Source of the DNA: Stenotrophomonas sp. 364
GTDB taxonomy: Bacteria; Pseudomonadota; Gammaproteobacteria; Xanthomonadales; Xanthomonadaceae
Direction of reading: 5' to 3'
Assembly: GCF_009832905.1 (NCBI RefSeq)
Contig: NZ_CP047135.1
Span: 4,541,001-4,605,000 of the forward strand
DNA length: 64,000 nt
Shown: positions 35,841 through 44,770 of the stretch, piece by piece
Layout of the letters: the number at the start of each line of letters is the position of its first letter
Position numbering within the stretch: position 1 is the stretch's first letter
The notes under the pieces: generated by a model
What the model saw: only the letters and a program-made list of their open reading frames with translations
Databases searched by the model: none
What the model was told of the DNA's origin: nothing
Program-made: the position numbers and the translations under genes

Positions 35841-36914
35841 ATGACCTCCGCACTTGCGCCCCCCGCCCTTGACGTCCTCGGCACCCCGGTTGCCTGGGCC
35901 GACGCCAGTGGCCGCGTGGTGGGCTGCAACCCGGCGTTCGCCCGCTGGCTGGGCGTCAGCGTGCGCCGCTTGATTGGCCAGCCGCTGGCCTCCTTGGAAG
36001 TGCAGGGCGAGGCGCTGGCCCACTTCCTGGCCCGTGACGAGCGCGACACCCTGCGCCTGCACCGCCTGGCCCTGGCCCTGCCGGGCGACGCCCCGCGTTT
36101 CGCCGAAGGCTGGCTGAGCCGGTGGGACGAAGGCGGCTGGCTGCTCGAAGCGCATCCGGTGGACGAGTTCCCCGGCCTGGACCCGACCCAGGCCCTGCCC
36201 AGCGCGCTCAGTGCGGCGCTCAAAGGGCTGGCGCACGAGCTGCGCAATCCACTGGCGGGGCTGAAGGGCGCGGCCCAACTGCTGGCCAAGCGCAATGCGC
36301 AGCGGGCCCCCGATGAGCGCGACCCGGACGAACGCGAGCTGATCGAACTGATCGGCTCGGAGATCGAGCGCCTCAACGGCCTGCTCGAACAACTGCTGTC
36401 GCCGGCTCCGGCCGCGCCGCACGCGCCGCTCAACATCCACGCCTCGCTGGAGCGCGTGCTGCGCCTGGCCGAAAGCGAAGGCGGCTGGGCGGTGCGGCTG
36501 CAGCGCGATTACGACCCCAGCATTCCCGAATTCGACGGTGACGCCGACCGCCTCACCCAGGCGGTGTGGAACCTGGTGCGCAACGCGATCCAGGCCGGCG
36601 CCGGCAGCGTGACCCTGCGCACCCGGGTAGAGCACGGCGTGCGCATCGGCGACCAGGTGCACCCGCTGGCGCTGCGCCTGGAGATCGCCGACGACGGCCG
36701 CGGCGTACCTGAGCAGCTGGCCGAGCACCTGTTCCTGCCGCTGGTGAGCGGTCGCGCCGAAGGCACCGGGCTGGGCCTGGCGCTGGCGCAGCAGGTGGCG
36801 CGCGAACACCGCGGCACGCTGACCTATCGTTCCCGACCGGGGCATACCGTCTTCACCGTGCTGCTGCCGATCGGCCACGGCACGCCCGCCGAGGAGACCG
36901 CCCATGGCGGATGA
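35841..36914 (+). CDS. ntrB: Nitrogen-regulation histidine kinase NtrB
   Basis: The 357-residue cytosolic kinase/phosphatase of the nitrogen two-component system controls NtrC phosphorylation and is regulated by PII. An N-terminal PAS-like region (GTPVAWADASGRVVGCN) precedes the phosphoacceptor histidine 132 in LAHELRNPLAGLKG, an N box (NLVRNAIQA) and G boxes (DDGRGVPE, GTGLGLALA). ATG 35841 follows the NtrC dyad directly without a clear ribosome site. The gene overlaps ntrC by eleven bases. Confidence 0.94.
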   Translation: MTSALAPPALDVLGTPVAWADASGRVVGCNPAFARWLGVSVRRLIGQPLASLEVQGEALAHFLARDERDTLRLHRLALALPGDAPRFAEGWLSRWDEGGWLLEAHPVDEFPGLDPTQALPSALSAALKGLAHELRNPLAGLKGAAQLLAKRNAQRAPDERDPDERELIELIGSEIERLNGLLEQLLSPAPAAPHAPLNIHASLERVLRLAESEGGWAVRLQRDYDPSIPEFDGDADRLTQAVWNLVRNAIQAGAGSVTLRTRVEHGVRIGDQVHPLALRLEIADDGRGVPEQLAEHLFLPLVSGRAEGTGLGLALAQQVAREHRGTLTYRSRPGHTVFTVLLPIGHGTPAEETAHGG

Positions 36915-38352
36915 CACCGACAGCACCGCCCAGCGCGTCTGGGTGGTCGATGATGACCGCGCGGTCCGCTTCGTGCTGTGCACCGCGCTGCGCGACGCCG
37001 GCTACCGCGTGGAAGGCTTCGACGGCGCCGCTTCGGCGCTGGCCATGCTCGATACCCAGCCGCCACCGGACCTGCTGTTCACCGATGTGCGCATGCCCGG
37101 CGACGATGGTCTGGTGTTGCTGGACAAGCTCAAGGCCGCGCACCCGCAACTGCCGGTGATCGTGATGTCAGCCTATACCGACGTGGCCAGCACTGCCGGC
37201 GCATTCCGCGGCGGTGCACAGGAATTCCTGTCCAAGCCGTTCGACCTCGACGATGCGGTGGCGCTGGCCCAGCGCGTGCTGCCCGCGCCCGATGCACTGG
37301 CCGATGCGCCTACACCGGCTGCGGTGGAGCCCACGCCCGACCAGCGCCCACAGCTGGTGGGCGACACCCCGGCCATGCGCGCGCTGTTCCGCGCGATCGG
37401 GCGGCTGGCGCAGGCGCCGCTGTCGGTGCTGATCAACGGTGAAACCGGCACTGGCAAGGAGCTGGTCGCACATGCGCTGCACCATGAATCGCCGCGCGTG
37501 CAGGGGCCGTTCGTGGCGCTCAACACCGCAGCCATTCCCTCCGAATTGCTGGAAAGCGAGCTGTTCGGCCACGAGGCCGGCGCGTTCACCGGCGCGCAAC
37601 GACGCCACGTCGGCCGCTTCGAGCAGGCCAATGGCGGCACCTTGTTCCTGGATGAGATCGGCGACATGCCGCTGCCGCTGCAGACGCGGCTGCTGCGCGT
37701 GCTGGCCGAGGGTGAGTTCTTCCGCGTGGGCGGCCGCGAGCTGATCCGGGTGGACGTGCGCGTGATCGCCGCGACCCACCAGGACCTGGAATCGCTGGTG
37801 GCACAGGGCCGCTTCCGCGCCGACCTGCTGCACCGGCTGGACGTGGTGCGGTTGCGGCTGCCGCCGTTGCGCGAACGGCGCGACGACATCGCCCAGCTCA
37901 CCGACACTTTCCTCGCCGCCGCCGCGCGCAAGCTCGACACCCCACCCAAACGGCTCACTGCGGCCGCACTGCAGGCGCTGCGTGAACATGACTGGCCCGG
38001 CAACGTACGCGAGCTGGAGAACGTGTGCTGGCGCATGGCGGCCCTGGCCGCCTCGGACACCATCGGCGTGGCCGATGTGGACAGCGCGCTGCATCGCGGC
38101 GGTGGTCCGCGCACCCGCGCGGCGGGCGATCCGGGCCAGTGGGAAACCCTGCTGTCGGCCTGGGCGCGCCAACGCCTGGCCGAAGGCGCCGAGGGCCTGC
38201 ACGCGCAGGTGCGCGACCGAGTTGACCAGGCGCTGCTGGAAGCGGCGCTGCAGATCACCCACGGGCGCCGTGCCGAAGCCGCCGCGCGGCTGGGCATGGG
38301 CCGCAACACTCTGACCCGCAAGCTCGGCGCCGGGCGCCGTCGCGGCGGATGA
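36904..38352 (+). CDS. ntrC: Nitrogen-regulation response regulator NtrC
   Basis: The 482-residue sigma-54 activator has a receiver domain with phosphoacceptor D61 (LLFTDVRMPG), a AAA+ domain with Walker A GETGTGKE, the GAFTGA sigma-54 contact loop and Walker B GGTLFLDEIGDM. A C-terminal helix-turn-helix is present (AAARLGMGRNTLTRKL). It activates glnA and glnK-amtB, whose NtrC and sigma-54 sites lie at 23.1 and 24.8-24.9 kb of this window. It starts inside the end of ntrB, an eleven-base overlap. Confidence 0.95.
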   Translation: MADDTDSTAQRVWVVDDDRAVRFVLCTALRDAGYRVEGFDGAASALAMLDTQPPPDLLFTDVRMPGDDGLVLLDKLKAAHPQLPVIVMSAYTDVASTAGAFRGGAQEFLSKPFDLDDAVALAQRVLPAPDALADAPTPAAVEPTPDQRPQLVGDTPAMRALFRAIGRLAQAPLSVLINGETGTGKELVAHALHHESPRVQGPFVALNTAAIPSELLESELFGHEAGAFTGAQRRHVGRFEQANGGTLFLDEIGDMPLPLQTRLLRVLAEGEFFRVGGRELIRVDVRVIAATHQDLESLVAQGRFRADLLHRLDVVRLRLPPLRERRDDIAQLTDTFLAAAARKLDTPPKRLTAAALQALREHDWPGNVRELENVCWRMAALAASDTIGVADVDSALHRGGGPRTRAAGDPGQWETLLSAWARQRLAEGAEGLHAQVRDRVDQALLEAALQITHGRRAEAAARLGMGRNTLTRKLGAGRRRGG

Positions 38353-38444
38353 ACCGGATGTCCACGGCATGTGTGCACGGCGTCCGTGCCTCTTTCATGG
38401 TGCGTGGACGAGCACATCGTTAGTTTGCAACCAAGGAGTTTTCC

Positions 38445-39011
38445 ATGCGCAGTTCCTCTCTCGTCCTCGGTGCAGTGGTTGCCCTCGGCCTGGCGGCTTG
38501 CGGCAGCACCCCGCCAGCACGTCCCACCGCACCACCCGTACCGTTGGTGAGCACTGCAAAAATGGCCGAAGCCAATCTGTCGCCGGCGTCGGCCAGCCTG
38601 GTCAGTGGGCGTCTGGCGCTGGTGCCGGATGCGCAGGGCGTGCACATCACCGGCGTCATCGGTGGACTGCAGCCGTTGCAGACGGCAGCGTTCCACGTGC
38701 ATGAGCGAGGCGATTGCAGCGCGGTGGATGCCAGCAGCGCGGGCGGACATTTCAATCCGGGCGCGCAGCCGCATGGCCGCAACAGCGCCGGCGCGCACCA
38801 CGCCGGCGACATGGACAACCTGCGCGCCGATGCGCAGGGTCGCGTCAACGTGGATGTGCGCCTGCCAGCGGTTACCGTTGGCGGCGGCGCAGCCACCGAT
38901 ATCGCCGGGCGTGCACTGGTGGTGCATGCCAACGCCGACGATTACCGCAGCCAGCCCGCCGGCAATGCCGGCGCCAGAATCGCCTGCGGCGTCATCCGGG
39001 TCACGCGCTGA
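38445..39011 (+). CDS. sodC: Cu-Zn superoxide dismutase lipoprotein
   Basis: The 188-residue protein has a lipobox (LGLAACGST, cysteine at 19) and a SodC domain. Copper and zinc ligands appear in FHVHERGDCSA, GGHFNPG and HHAGDMDNL. It removes periplasmic superoxide. It is the first of two tandem sodC genes, separated by 50 bases, and is more divergent than the second. Confidence 0.9.
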   Translation: MRSSSLVLGAVVALGLAACGSTPPARPTAPPVPLVSTAKMAEANLSPASASLVSGRLALVPDAQGVHITGVIGGLQPLQTAAFHVHERGDCSAVDASSAGGHFNPGAQPHGRNSAGAHHAGDMDNLRADAQGRVNVDVRLPAVTVGGGAATDIAGRALVVHANADDYRSQPAGNAGARIACGVIRVTR

Positions 39012-39061
39012 TCGCGCAACCCGACGCCGCTTTTTCCATCGCTACCCGCAAGGAGTTCCAC

Positions 39062-39697
39062 ATGCGCCTGATCCACACCTCGCTGTTTGCCGCCATTGCC
39101 GCGCTCGGCCTGACCGCCTGCAACAAGCCGGCCGACACCACCCCCGAAGCGACCCCGGCCGCCGAAGCCACGGCCGCCCAGCCGACCGCCGAATCCACCT
39201 CGGACGCGCCGCCGGCCATGACCAGCGAAGCGCACGCCAACCACGGCGCCGCTGCCGAACTGGCGCCCACCAAGGACAGCACCGTCAAGGGCAACGTCAC
39301 CTTCAGCGTGGTGGACGGCAAGGTGCACGTGAAGGGTGAGGTGAGCGGCCTCAAGCCCAACTCCGAGCACGGCTTCCACATCCACGAGAAGGGCGATTGC
39401 AGCGCACCGGACGGCGCCAGCGCCGGCGGCCACTTCAACCCCGGCAAGGAAGACCACGGCAGCGTGGCCGCCACCCCGCACCACGGTGGCGACATGCCCA
39501 ACATCAAGGCCGACGCCCAGGGCAACGCCGTGGTCGACGCGGATGTGTCCACCAACGTCAATATCGGCAAGGGCGATGATTTCGACATCATCGGTCGTGG
39601 CCTGATCGTCCACGCCGACGCCGACGACTACAAGACCCAGCCGACCGGCAACGCCGGTGCCCGCCTTGCCTGCGCAGTGATCAAGGCCGCGCCGTAA
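39062..39697 (+). CDS. sodC: Cu-Zn superoxide dismutase lipoprotein (second copy)
   Basis: The 211-residue protein has a lipobox (LGLTACNKP) and a Thr/Ala/Pro-rich linker of about 55 residues, then a full SodC domain with FHIHEKGDCSAPDG, GGHFNPGKEDHG, HHGGDMPNI and VHADADDY. A strong terminator lies just after its stop, so the sodC pair is probably one operon ending here. Confidence 0.93.
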   Translation: MRLIHTSLFAAIAALGLTACNKPADTTPEATPAAEATAAQPTAESTSDAPPAMTSEAHANHGAAAELAPTKDSTVKGNVTFSVVDGKVHVKGEVSGLKPNSEHGFHIHEKGDCSAPDGASAGGHFNPGKEDHGSVAATPHHGGDMPNIKADAQGNAVVDADVSTNVNIGKGDDFDIIGRGLIVHADADDYKTQPTGNAGARLACAVIKAAP

Positions 39698-39715
39698 CCG
39701 ACGCGATGCAGAATG

Positions 39716-39748
39716 AAAAACGCCGGCGATTGCCGGCGTTTTTTTTTT
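39716..39748. terminator. Terminator after the sodC pair
   Basis: AAAACGCCGGC, a four-base loop and GCCGGCGTTTTTTTTT form a textbook hairpin with a T-tract on the + strand and an A-tract on the other, so it can also end the convergent gene at 39833. Confidence 0.93.
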
Positions 39749-39757
39749 GGAACGCGG

Positions 39758-39827
39758 GTAGAGCCACGCCATGCGTGGCTGCCATGATCGCTATCGATGC
39801 CCGGAGGAGCCGGCCAGCGGCCGGCAC
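39758..39827. repeat. Two REP palindromes of different subfamilies
   Basis: A forward GTAGAGCCACGCCATGCGTG copy starts at 39758. A reverse copy of the CCGGCC type (GGAGCCGGCCAGCGGCCGGC) lies at 39805-39827. Confidence 0.8.
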
Positions 39828-39832
39828 GACCG

Positions 39833-40720
39833 TCAGCGGGTGAGCAGCTCGCGCGCGTCCTGGCCGGCTTCGCAATGCACGAACAGGACCGGCAGGCCAT
39901 GCGCTTCCAGCACGGCGGCCATCTGCCGCTGGCGCATCAGGAACTGGTCGTAGATGCCCTGCAGGCGCTCGCAGTCGCCGGTGCCGTGGTTATAGAACGC
40001 ACACCAGCCGGCGGGATCGAACAGCGCCATACGCACTTCGCCATCGGCGTATCGAAGCAGCGGCTCCGGGGGCGCGTCCAGCCACTCTTCCGAACGCGGG
40101 GCCATCAACGCGGTTTCGATCACCGGCCACAGTGCGGCCAGGCCCTGGTTGTCGTACTGCATCGACATCATCGCGGCGAGGTCGTTCACCGTGAAGAAGC
40201 GTGCGTGTTCGATCTGCGCACCGAAAGCCGTTTGCGCCAGCAGTGCGGTGTCCGGTTGGGCCATGCCCTGGGCCAGCAGCACCTCTTCCAGTGCCTCGGC
40301 CACGGCCTGGGTCTGCGCCACGTCGGTCCCGGTCAGCAGGAACGGCACCACGCGCAGGCCACCGCCGGTCAACGTGGCCTCGGCCTGGAAGGGCAGTGGC
40401 ACGTCGCCGTCGGCACCGGCGCCAAAGGCCAGCAGGCGCGGGCCTTCGTTGCGGCCGGGGGCGCGCATCTGCAGTTCTTCCAGCCGGCGGTGCACGGGCC
40501 AGCCCGGGCGCAGCACTTCGGCCGGGTCGAAATGCGCGCCGGCGAACACGAAGTCCAGCCCGCTGACGCCGGGGACCAGTTTGGCCAGGTCACGGCCGAC
40601 GCGTTCGGCCAGCTCGCCGGCCTGTTCGGAAGACAGCGCGGCATGGCGCGGCGCGTCGCCGCCGGCCAGTTCCAATGCCAGGACGCCAAGGGCATTCATG
40701 CCGGGGTCGGGTTTGCTCAT
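39833..40720 (-). CDS. Conserved hypothetical protein
   Basis: I do not recognise a domain in this 295-residue protein. It is soluble with no signal peptide, and contains AFYNHGTGDCERLQGIYDQ and a C-terminal VLFVHCEAGQDARELLTR. Codon use and GC are like the core genome. It is divergent from fadI, which starts 107 bases away. Confidence 0.72.
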   Translation of the reverse strand: MSKPDPGMNALGVLALELAGGDAPRHAALSSEQAGELAERVGRDLAKLVPGVSGLDFVFAGAHFDPAEVLRPGWPVHRRLEELQMRAPGRNEGPRLLAFGAGADGDVPLPFQAEATLTGGGLRVVPFLLTGTDVAQTQAVAEALEEVLLAQGMAQPDTALLAQTAFGAQIEHARFFTVNDLAAMMSMQYDNQGLAALWPVIETALMAPRSEEWLDAPPEPLLRYADGEVRMALFDPAGWCAFYNHGTGDCERLQGIYDQFLMRQRQMAAVLEAHGLPVLFVHCEAGQDARELLTR

Positions 40721-40827
40721 GGTTTCACGGTTGGCCCATCACAGGGCGGCAGCTACACTTGCCCCCATTATGCCTGCTCCTTCGTGCAGGCCATGTTGCA
40801 GACACCCCTCCCATGCCAGGTATCTCC

Positions 40828-42108
40828 ATGCCCAACGCCCGTCCCGTCGCCATTCTCGGTGGCGTCCGCATCCCGTTCTGCCGCCAGAACACGGCTTATT
40901 CGGACGTCGGCAACCTCGGCATGTCGGTACGCACGCTCGGTGCGCTGGTGGAACGCTTCGGCCTGCATGGCCAGCAGCTGGGTGAAGTGGCGATGGGCGC
41001 GGTGATCAAGCATTCCAGCGACTGGAACCTGGGCCGCGAAGCCACGCTGTCCTCGGGCCTGTCCCCGCTCACGCCCGGCATCACCATGCAGCGCGCCTGC
41101 GGCACCTCGCTGGACACCATCATCGCGGTGGCCAACAAGATCGCGCTGGGCCAGATCGACTCGGGGATCGGCGGCGGCTCGGACACCACCTCCGACGTGC
41201 CGATTGTGTACGGCAAGAAGCTGCGCGCACGCCTGCTGGCGGCCAACCGCGCCAAGAGCACCGGTGACAAGCTCAAGGCGCTGACCCGCGGCTTCAAGCT
41301 CAGCGAGCTCAAGCCCGAGTTCCCCGGCGTGGCCGAGCCGCGCACCGGCAAGAGCATGGGCGACCACTGCGAGGACATGGCCAAGGAATGGAACATCTCG
41401 CGCGACTCGCAGGACGAGTGGGCGGTGTCGTCGCACAAGAAGCTGGCCGCTGCCTATGAGCGCGGGTTCTTCAACGACCTGATCGCCCCGTTCCGTGGCG
41501 TCGAGCGCGACAACATCCTGCGCGCCGACACCTCGCTGGAAAAACTGGCCACGCTCAAGCCGGCCTTCGACAAGGTATCCGGGCGCGGCACGCTGACCGC
41601 CGCCAACTCGACCCCGCTTACCGACGGCGCCTCGGCGGTGCTGCTGGCCAGCGAAGAATGGGCGCGTGCGCACGGCCACGAACCGCTGGCCTACCTGCGC
41701 GATTCGCAGGTGGCCGCGGTGGATTTCGTGCACGGTGAAGGCCTGCTGATGGCGCCCACCATCGCGGTGCCGGAAATGCTCAAGCGCAACGGCCTGACCC
41801 TGCAGGATTTCGACATCTATGAAATCCATGAGGCGTTTGCCGCGCAGGTGCTGTGCACGCTGCGGGCGTGGGAAAGCGAAGACTACTGCCGCAACCGCCT
41901 GGGCCTGGACGCGCCGCTGGGCCGGATCGACCCGGCCAAGATCAACCCGCTGGGTTCCTCGCTGGCCACCGGCCACCCGTTCGCCGCCACCGGCGCGCGC
42001 GTGATCGCCACGGCGGCCAAGCAGCTGGCCGAACGCGGTGGTGGCCGCGCGCTGGTCTCGATCTGCACCGCCGGCGGCATGGGCGTGGTGGCGATCGTCG
42101 AACGCTGA
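40828..42108 (+). CDS. fadI: Acetyl-CoA acyltransferase (3-ketoacyl-CoA thiolase)
   Basis: The 426-residue thiolase carries out the last step of fatty-acid beta-oxidation. The acylated cysteine is C91 in MQRACGTSLD; the catalytic histidine pair is in YEIHEAFAAQ and LATGHPFAATG; and the second cysteine is in SICTAGGMG. Length and sequence resemble FadI rather than FadA. ATG 40828 (MPNARPVAIL) is preferred; 40813 would add five residues. Confidence 0.9.
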   Translation: MPNARPVAILGGVRIPFCRQNTAYSDVGNLGMSVRTLGALVERFGLHGQQLGEVAMGAVIKHSSDWNLGREATLSSGLSPLTPGITMQRACGTSLDTIIAVANKIALGQIDSGIGGGSDTTSDVPIVYGKKLRARLLAANRAKSTGDKLKALTRGFKLSELKPEFPGVAEPRTGKSMGDHCEDMAKEWNISRDSQDEWAVSSHKKLAAAYERGFFNDLIAPFRGVERDNILRADTSLEKLATLKPAFDKVSGRGTLTAANSTPLTDGASAVLLASEEWARAHGHEPLAYLRDSQVAAVDFVHGEGLLMAPTIAVPEMLKRNGLTLQDFDIYEIHEAFAAQVLCTLRAWESEDYCRNRLGLDAPLGRIDPAKINPLGSSLATGHPFAATGARVIATAAKQLAERGGGRALVSICTAGGMGVVAIVER

Positions 42109-42127
42109 TCCGCGCTGACACGCATAC

Positions 42128-42155
42128 AAAAAAGGCCGCCCAAGGGCGGCCTTTT
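42128..42155. terminator. Terminator after fadI
   Basis: AAAAAAGGCCGCC, loop CAA, GGGCGGCCTTTTT: a bidirectional hairpin with A- and T-tracts. Confidence 0.93.
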
Positions 42156-42167
42156 TCGTTGAGGGAG

Positions 42168-42284
42168 GTAGAGCCACCCCATGGGTGGCTGCACACCACC
42201 CCGAAGCCCGGTAGTGCCGGCCGCTGGCCGGCTCCTCACGGACGTTGGATGGGGTGCGTGGAGCCGGCCAGCGGCCGGCACTAC
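42168..42284. repeat. Three REP palindromes of two subfamilies
   Basis: A GTAGAGCCACCCCATGGGTG copy begins at 42168. A forward GTAGTGCCGGCCGCTGGCCG copy lies at 42211, and a reverse copy of the same subfamily at 42260-42284. They fill the 200-base gap between fadI and hemY. Confidence 0.85.
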
Positions 42285-42311
42285 CCGAATGCGTGGATCC
42301 GGCGTGCGCGA

Positions 42312-43682
42312 TCAGGGCAGGCGCGGGTTGCCGAATGCGTCGCGGTCATCGCGCACCAGCGGGTCCGCCGGGTCCACCGGATCAAGGCGATCAAGCGGCC
42401 GCACCGGCTGCACCGGCAGCGGTTGCGACATCAGCGACTGCTCTTCCACCGTAGCGCGTTCGGGAACCACCGGGCCCAGCGGCGTGACAACCGCGTCGGC
42501 CCGCGCCAGCGCGATGCTGTCGTCGCCGCGCTGCTGGCGCAGCGCATTGGCGAAGCACTGTGCGGCCAGCGCCGGTTCGCCACGCTCCACGAACAACTGG
42601 CCCAGCGCTTCCCACGCCGCCGGACCGGCACCGGCGGCGATCGCGCGGTGCAGGTAGTCCTCGGCCTGGCTGTGCTGGCGCTGGCGGGTCGCGATACGGC
42701 CCAGCGCCAGCAGCAAAGCCGGGCTGGCCGGCTGGTTGGCCAGCCAGCGCTGCAGGTTGGCCTGGCGCGTGGCCAGCTTGTCCACCGGCATCTGGCCGTA
42801 CAACGTCACCAGCGACTCGTCCCAGCGCGTGTCCAGTGCCTGCTCGATGTTGAGCAGGGCCGGTTCGTCCCAGTCCAGCGCGACCGCACGCAGTGCATAG
42901 GCCGACACCACGTCCGGATCGCTGCGCAGCGCCTTCGGCGTAGCCTCCCACTGCGCGGCCAGCGCATTGACGTCGCCCGCTTCCAGCAGCGACTGCGCCG
43001 CCAGGCGGGTTTCCAGCTCGGCCACGGCCTCATCGGGCAGGACCTTCTGTTTGCGCAGCGCGCCCAACTGGCCGTACGCCTCATGCGCGCGCTCGGCACG
43101 GGCCAGCGCTTCGGTGCGCAGCCACAGGCCGCGCGGCGGCAGCGGCTGGATGGTGGCGGTGTCCAGCAGGTTGATCGCATCCACCGGGCGCTCCTGCACC
43201 AGCAGGCGCTCGGCCTGCAGCAGGGCATGCAGGGTGGCGTCTTCACCGGCCAGGCGCTGCAGGTACTGGTTCACGGCCGCCTGGTCGTCGCGCGCCTGCG
43301 CGCTGCGGATCGCGGTAACCATCGCAACGGCCGTCACTTCCTTGTCCTCGGCAGCGCTGTCGAGCAGCTTCTCAGCCCGCTGCCACTGGCCCTGTTCGTG
43401 TGCCTGGATGCCATCGATCAGACGCGCGCGGCCCTGCTTGCGGCGGTAGCGGCCCCATGCGCGGAACGGCGAGGCCAGCAGGCTCCACAGCAACCACAGC
43501 ACCAGCAGGCCCACCAGCACCATCAGGGCCACCTGCGGCACCGTGGACCGGTAATCGTTGCCGCCGTAGCGGTAGATCACTTCGCCGAACTGGCGCAGTT
43601 GTTCGGTGCCCAGGAACTGCGAGGCGATCACGCCAAGGGCTACCGCCAACAACAGCACCACCAGGGATTGGAAGGGTTTCAT
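42312..43682 (-). CDS. hemY: HemY-type protein with TPR domain
   Basis: The 456-residue inner-membrane protein has two N-terminal transmembrane segments (about 4-24 and 48-70, with LMVLVGLLVLWLLWSLLASP) followed by cytosolic or periplasmic TPR helices. It matches the HemY family encoded with hemX and hemD. Despite the name it is not protoporphyrinogen oxidase; its precise role is unclear. The start overlaps the hemX stop by four bases. Confidence 0.88.
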   Translation of the reverse strand: MKPFQSLVVLLLAVALGVIASQFLGTEQLRQFGEVIYRYGGNDYRSTVPQVALMVLVGLLVLWLLWSLLASPFRAWGRYRRKQGRARLIDGIQAHEQGQWQRAEKLLDSAAEDKEVTAVAMVTAIRSAQARDDQAAVNQYLQRLAGEDATLHALLQAERLLVQERPVDAINLLDTATIQPLPPRGLWLRTEALARAERAHEAYGQLGALRKQKVLPDEAVAELETRLAAQSLLEAGDVNALAAQWEATPKALRSDPDVVSAYALRAVALDWDEPALLNIEQALDTRWDESLVTLYGQMPVDKLATRQANLQRWLANQPASPALLLALGRIATRQRQHSQAEDYLHRAIAAGAGPAAWEALGQLFVERGEPALAAQCFANALRQQRGDDSIALARADAVVTPLGPVVPERATVEEQSLMSQPLPVQPVRPLDRLDPVDPADPLVRDDRDAFGNPRLP

Positions 43683-44662
43683 CGGTCATCTCCATCGCGC
43701 ATCGCGCGCAGTTGCTGCAAGGTGCTGCCCAGTTCGGGTACCGCAGGATGCAGCACGCGCGTACGCAGTTGCTGCAGTTCAGCACGACGCTCGCGCAGGG
43801 CGGGTGAATCCGGCCACAGTCGCGGCAGCCAGGCGGCGACGCGGTCGACGGACCGGGTGAAGCCTTCCTGGTCGCCACGCTCCACCGCGGCGCGGGCCAG
43901 GGTCAGTTCCAGCTGCAGGGAATCCCAGCCGGCCACCCGGTCGGCGTCGGTCAACGGGCCCTGCGTGCGGGTGGGGGTGATGGTCACGAACGGGGCCAAC
44001 ACCTGATGCCACCACGGCGTGCCGGCGGCTGCACCGGCGCCGGCATCCACCTGTTCGGGAACCTGCTCCAGCGCCGTGGCGAACGCGGCCAGCTGCGTGG
44101 CGGTGGTGGCACGCACGCCCGGGCCCAGCGCGTCCACGGCATTGCGCTCCTGCATCAGTGCCTGGCGCAGGTTGAGATAGTCGTTGCCCTGCACATCGGC
44201 CAGGGTGGTGGCCGCCAACGCGTACAGGCGCTTGGCCCCGTCCACGTCATCGGCGTAGGCCAGGCGCTGTGCGGCCTGGCCGAGCAACAGTTCGGTCTCT
44301 TCCAGCTGCAGCGCCTGCGCGCCATGGCGGGTGCTGTCGGCCAGCTTGGCCAGGTTGTCTTCCAGCAGCGCGTTGCGCTGGCTCAGGCCCAGCATTTCAT
44401 CGCGCAGCACGCGGTTGGTGGCGGCGGCGTCCTGCACCCGCTGAGAGGTCGAGCGCTGGTCGCGGCGCAGCGCTTCCACGCTGTCCACCAGGCCCTGCAG
44501 CTGCAGTCCGGCATCGGCCTGCGCCTGCGCGGCGCGCGCCTGTTCGGCCTGCCAGCGGGTCAAGCCCCAGGCCACGCCCACGCCGATCAGCAGCACGACC
44601 GCGAGGGGCACGATCCAGCGCAGGGAACGGGGGGCGGGCGGTGGCGAAACGTCGTCAGTCAT
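43679..44662 (-). CDS. hemX: HemX-type membrane protein
   Basis: The 327-residue protein has one transmembrane segment near residues 16-36 (IVPLAVVLLIGVGVAWGL), a coiled-coil region with QRNALLEDNLAKLADSTRHG, and a helical C-terminal domain. It matches HemX, once annotated as a uroporphyrinogen-III methyltransferase. It lies between hemD (108 bases upstream) and hemY (overlapping). Confidence 0.87.
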   Translation of the reverse strand: MTDDVSPPPAPRSLRWIVPLAVVLLIGVGVAWGLTRWQAEQARAAQAQADAGLQLQGLVDSVEALRRDQRSTSQRVQDAAATNRVLRDEMLGLSQRNALLEDNLAKLADSTRHGAQALQLEETELLLGQAAQRLAYADDVDGAKRLYALAATTLADVQGNDYLNLRQALMQERNAVDALGPGVRATTATQLAAFATALEQVPEQVDAGAGAAAGTPWWHQVLAPFVTITPTRTQGPLTDADRVAGWDSLQLELTLARAAVERGDQEGFTRSVDRVAAWLPRLWPDSPALRERRAELQQLRTRVLHPAVPELGSTLQQLRAMRDGDDR

Positions 44663-44770
44663 GCGGGCATCCTTGTCGCGCGCGCCGGGGTGTCCACAAG
44701 CTGGCGAGCGACGTGGTGCACAGCATCACCCGCCGCGCGCGCGGCCCGCAAGGCCGGGAACGTCGCCTGT

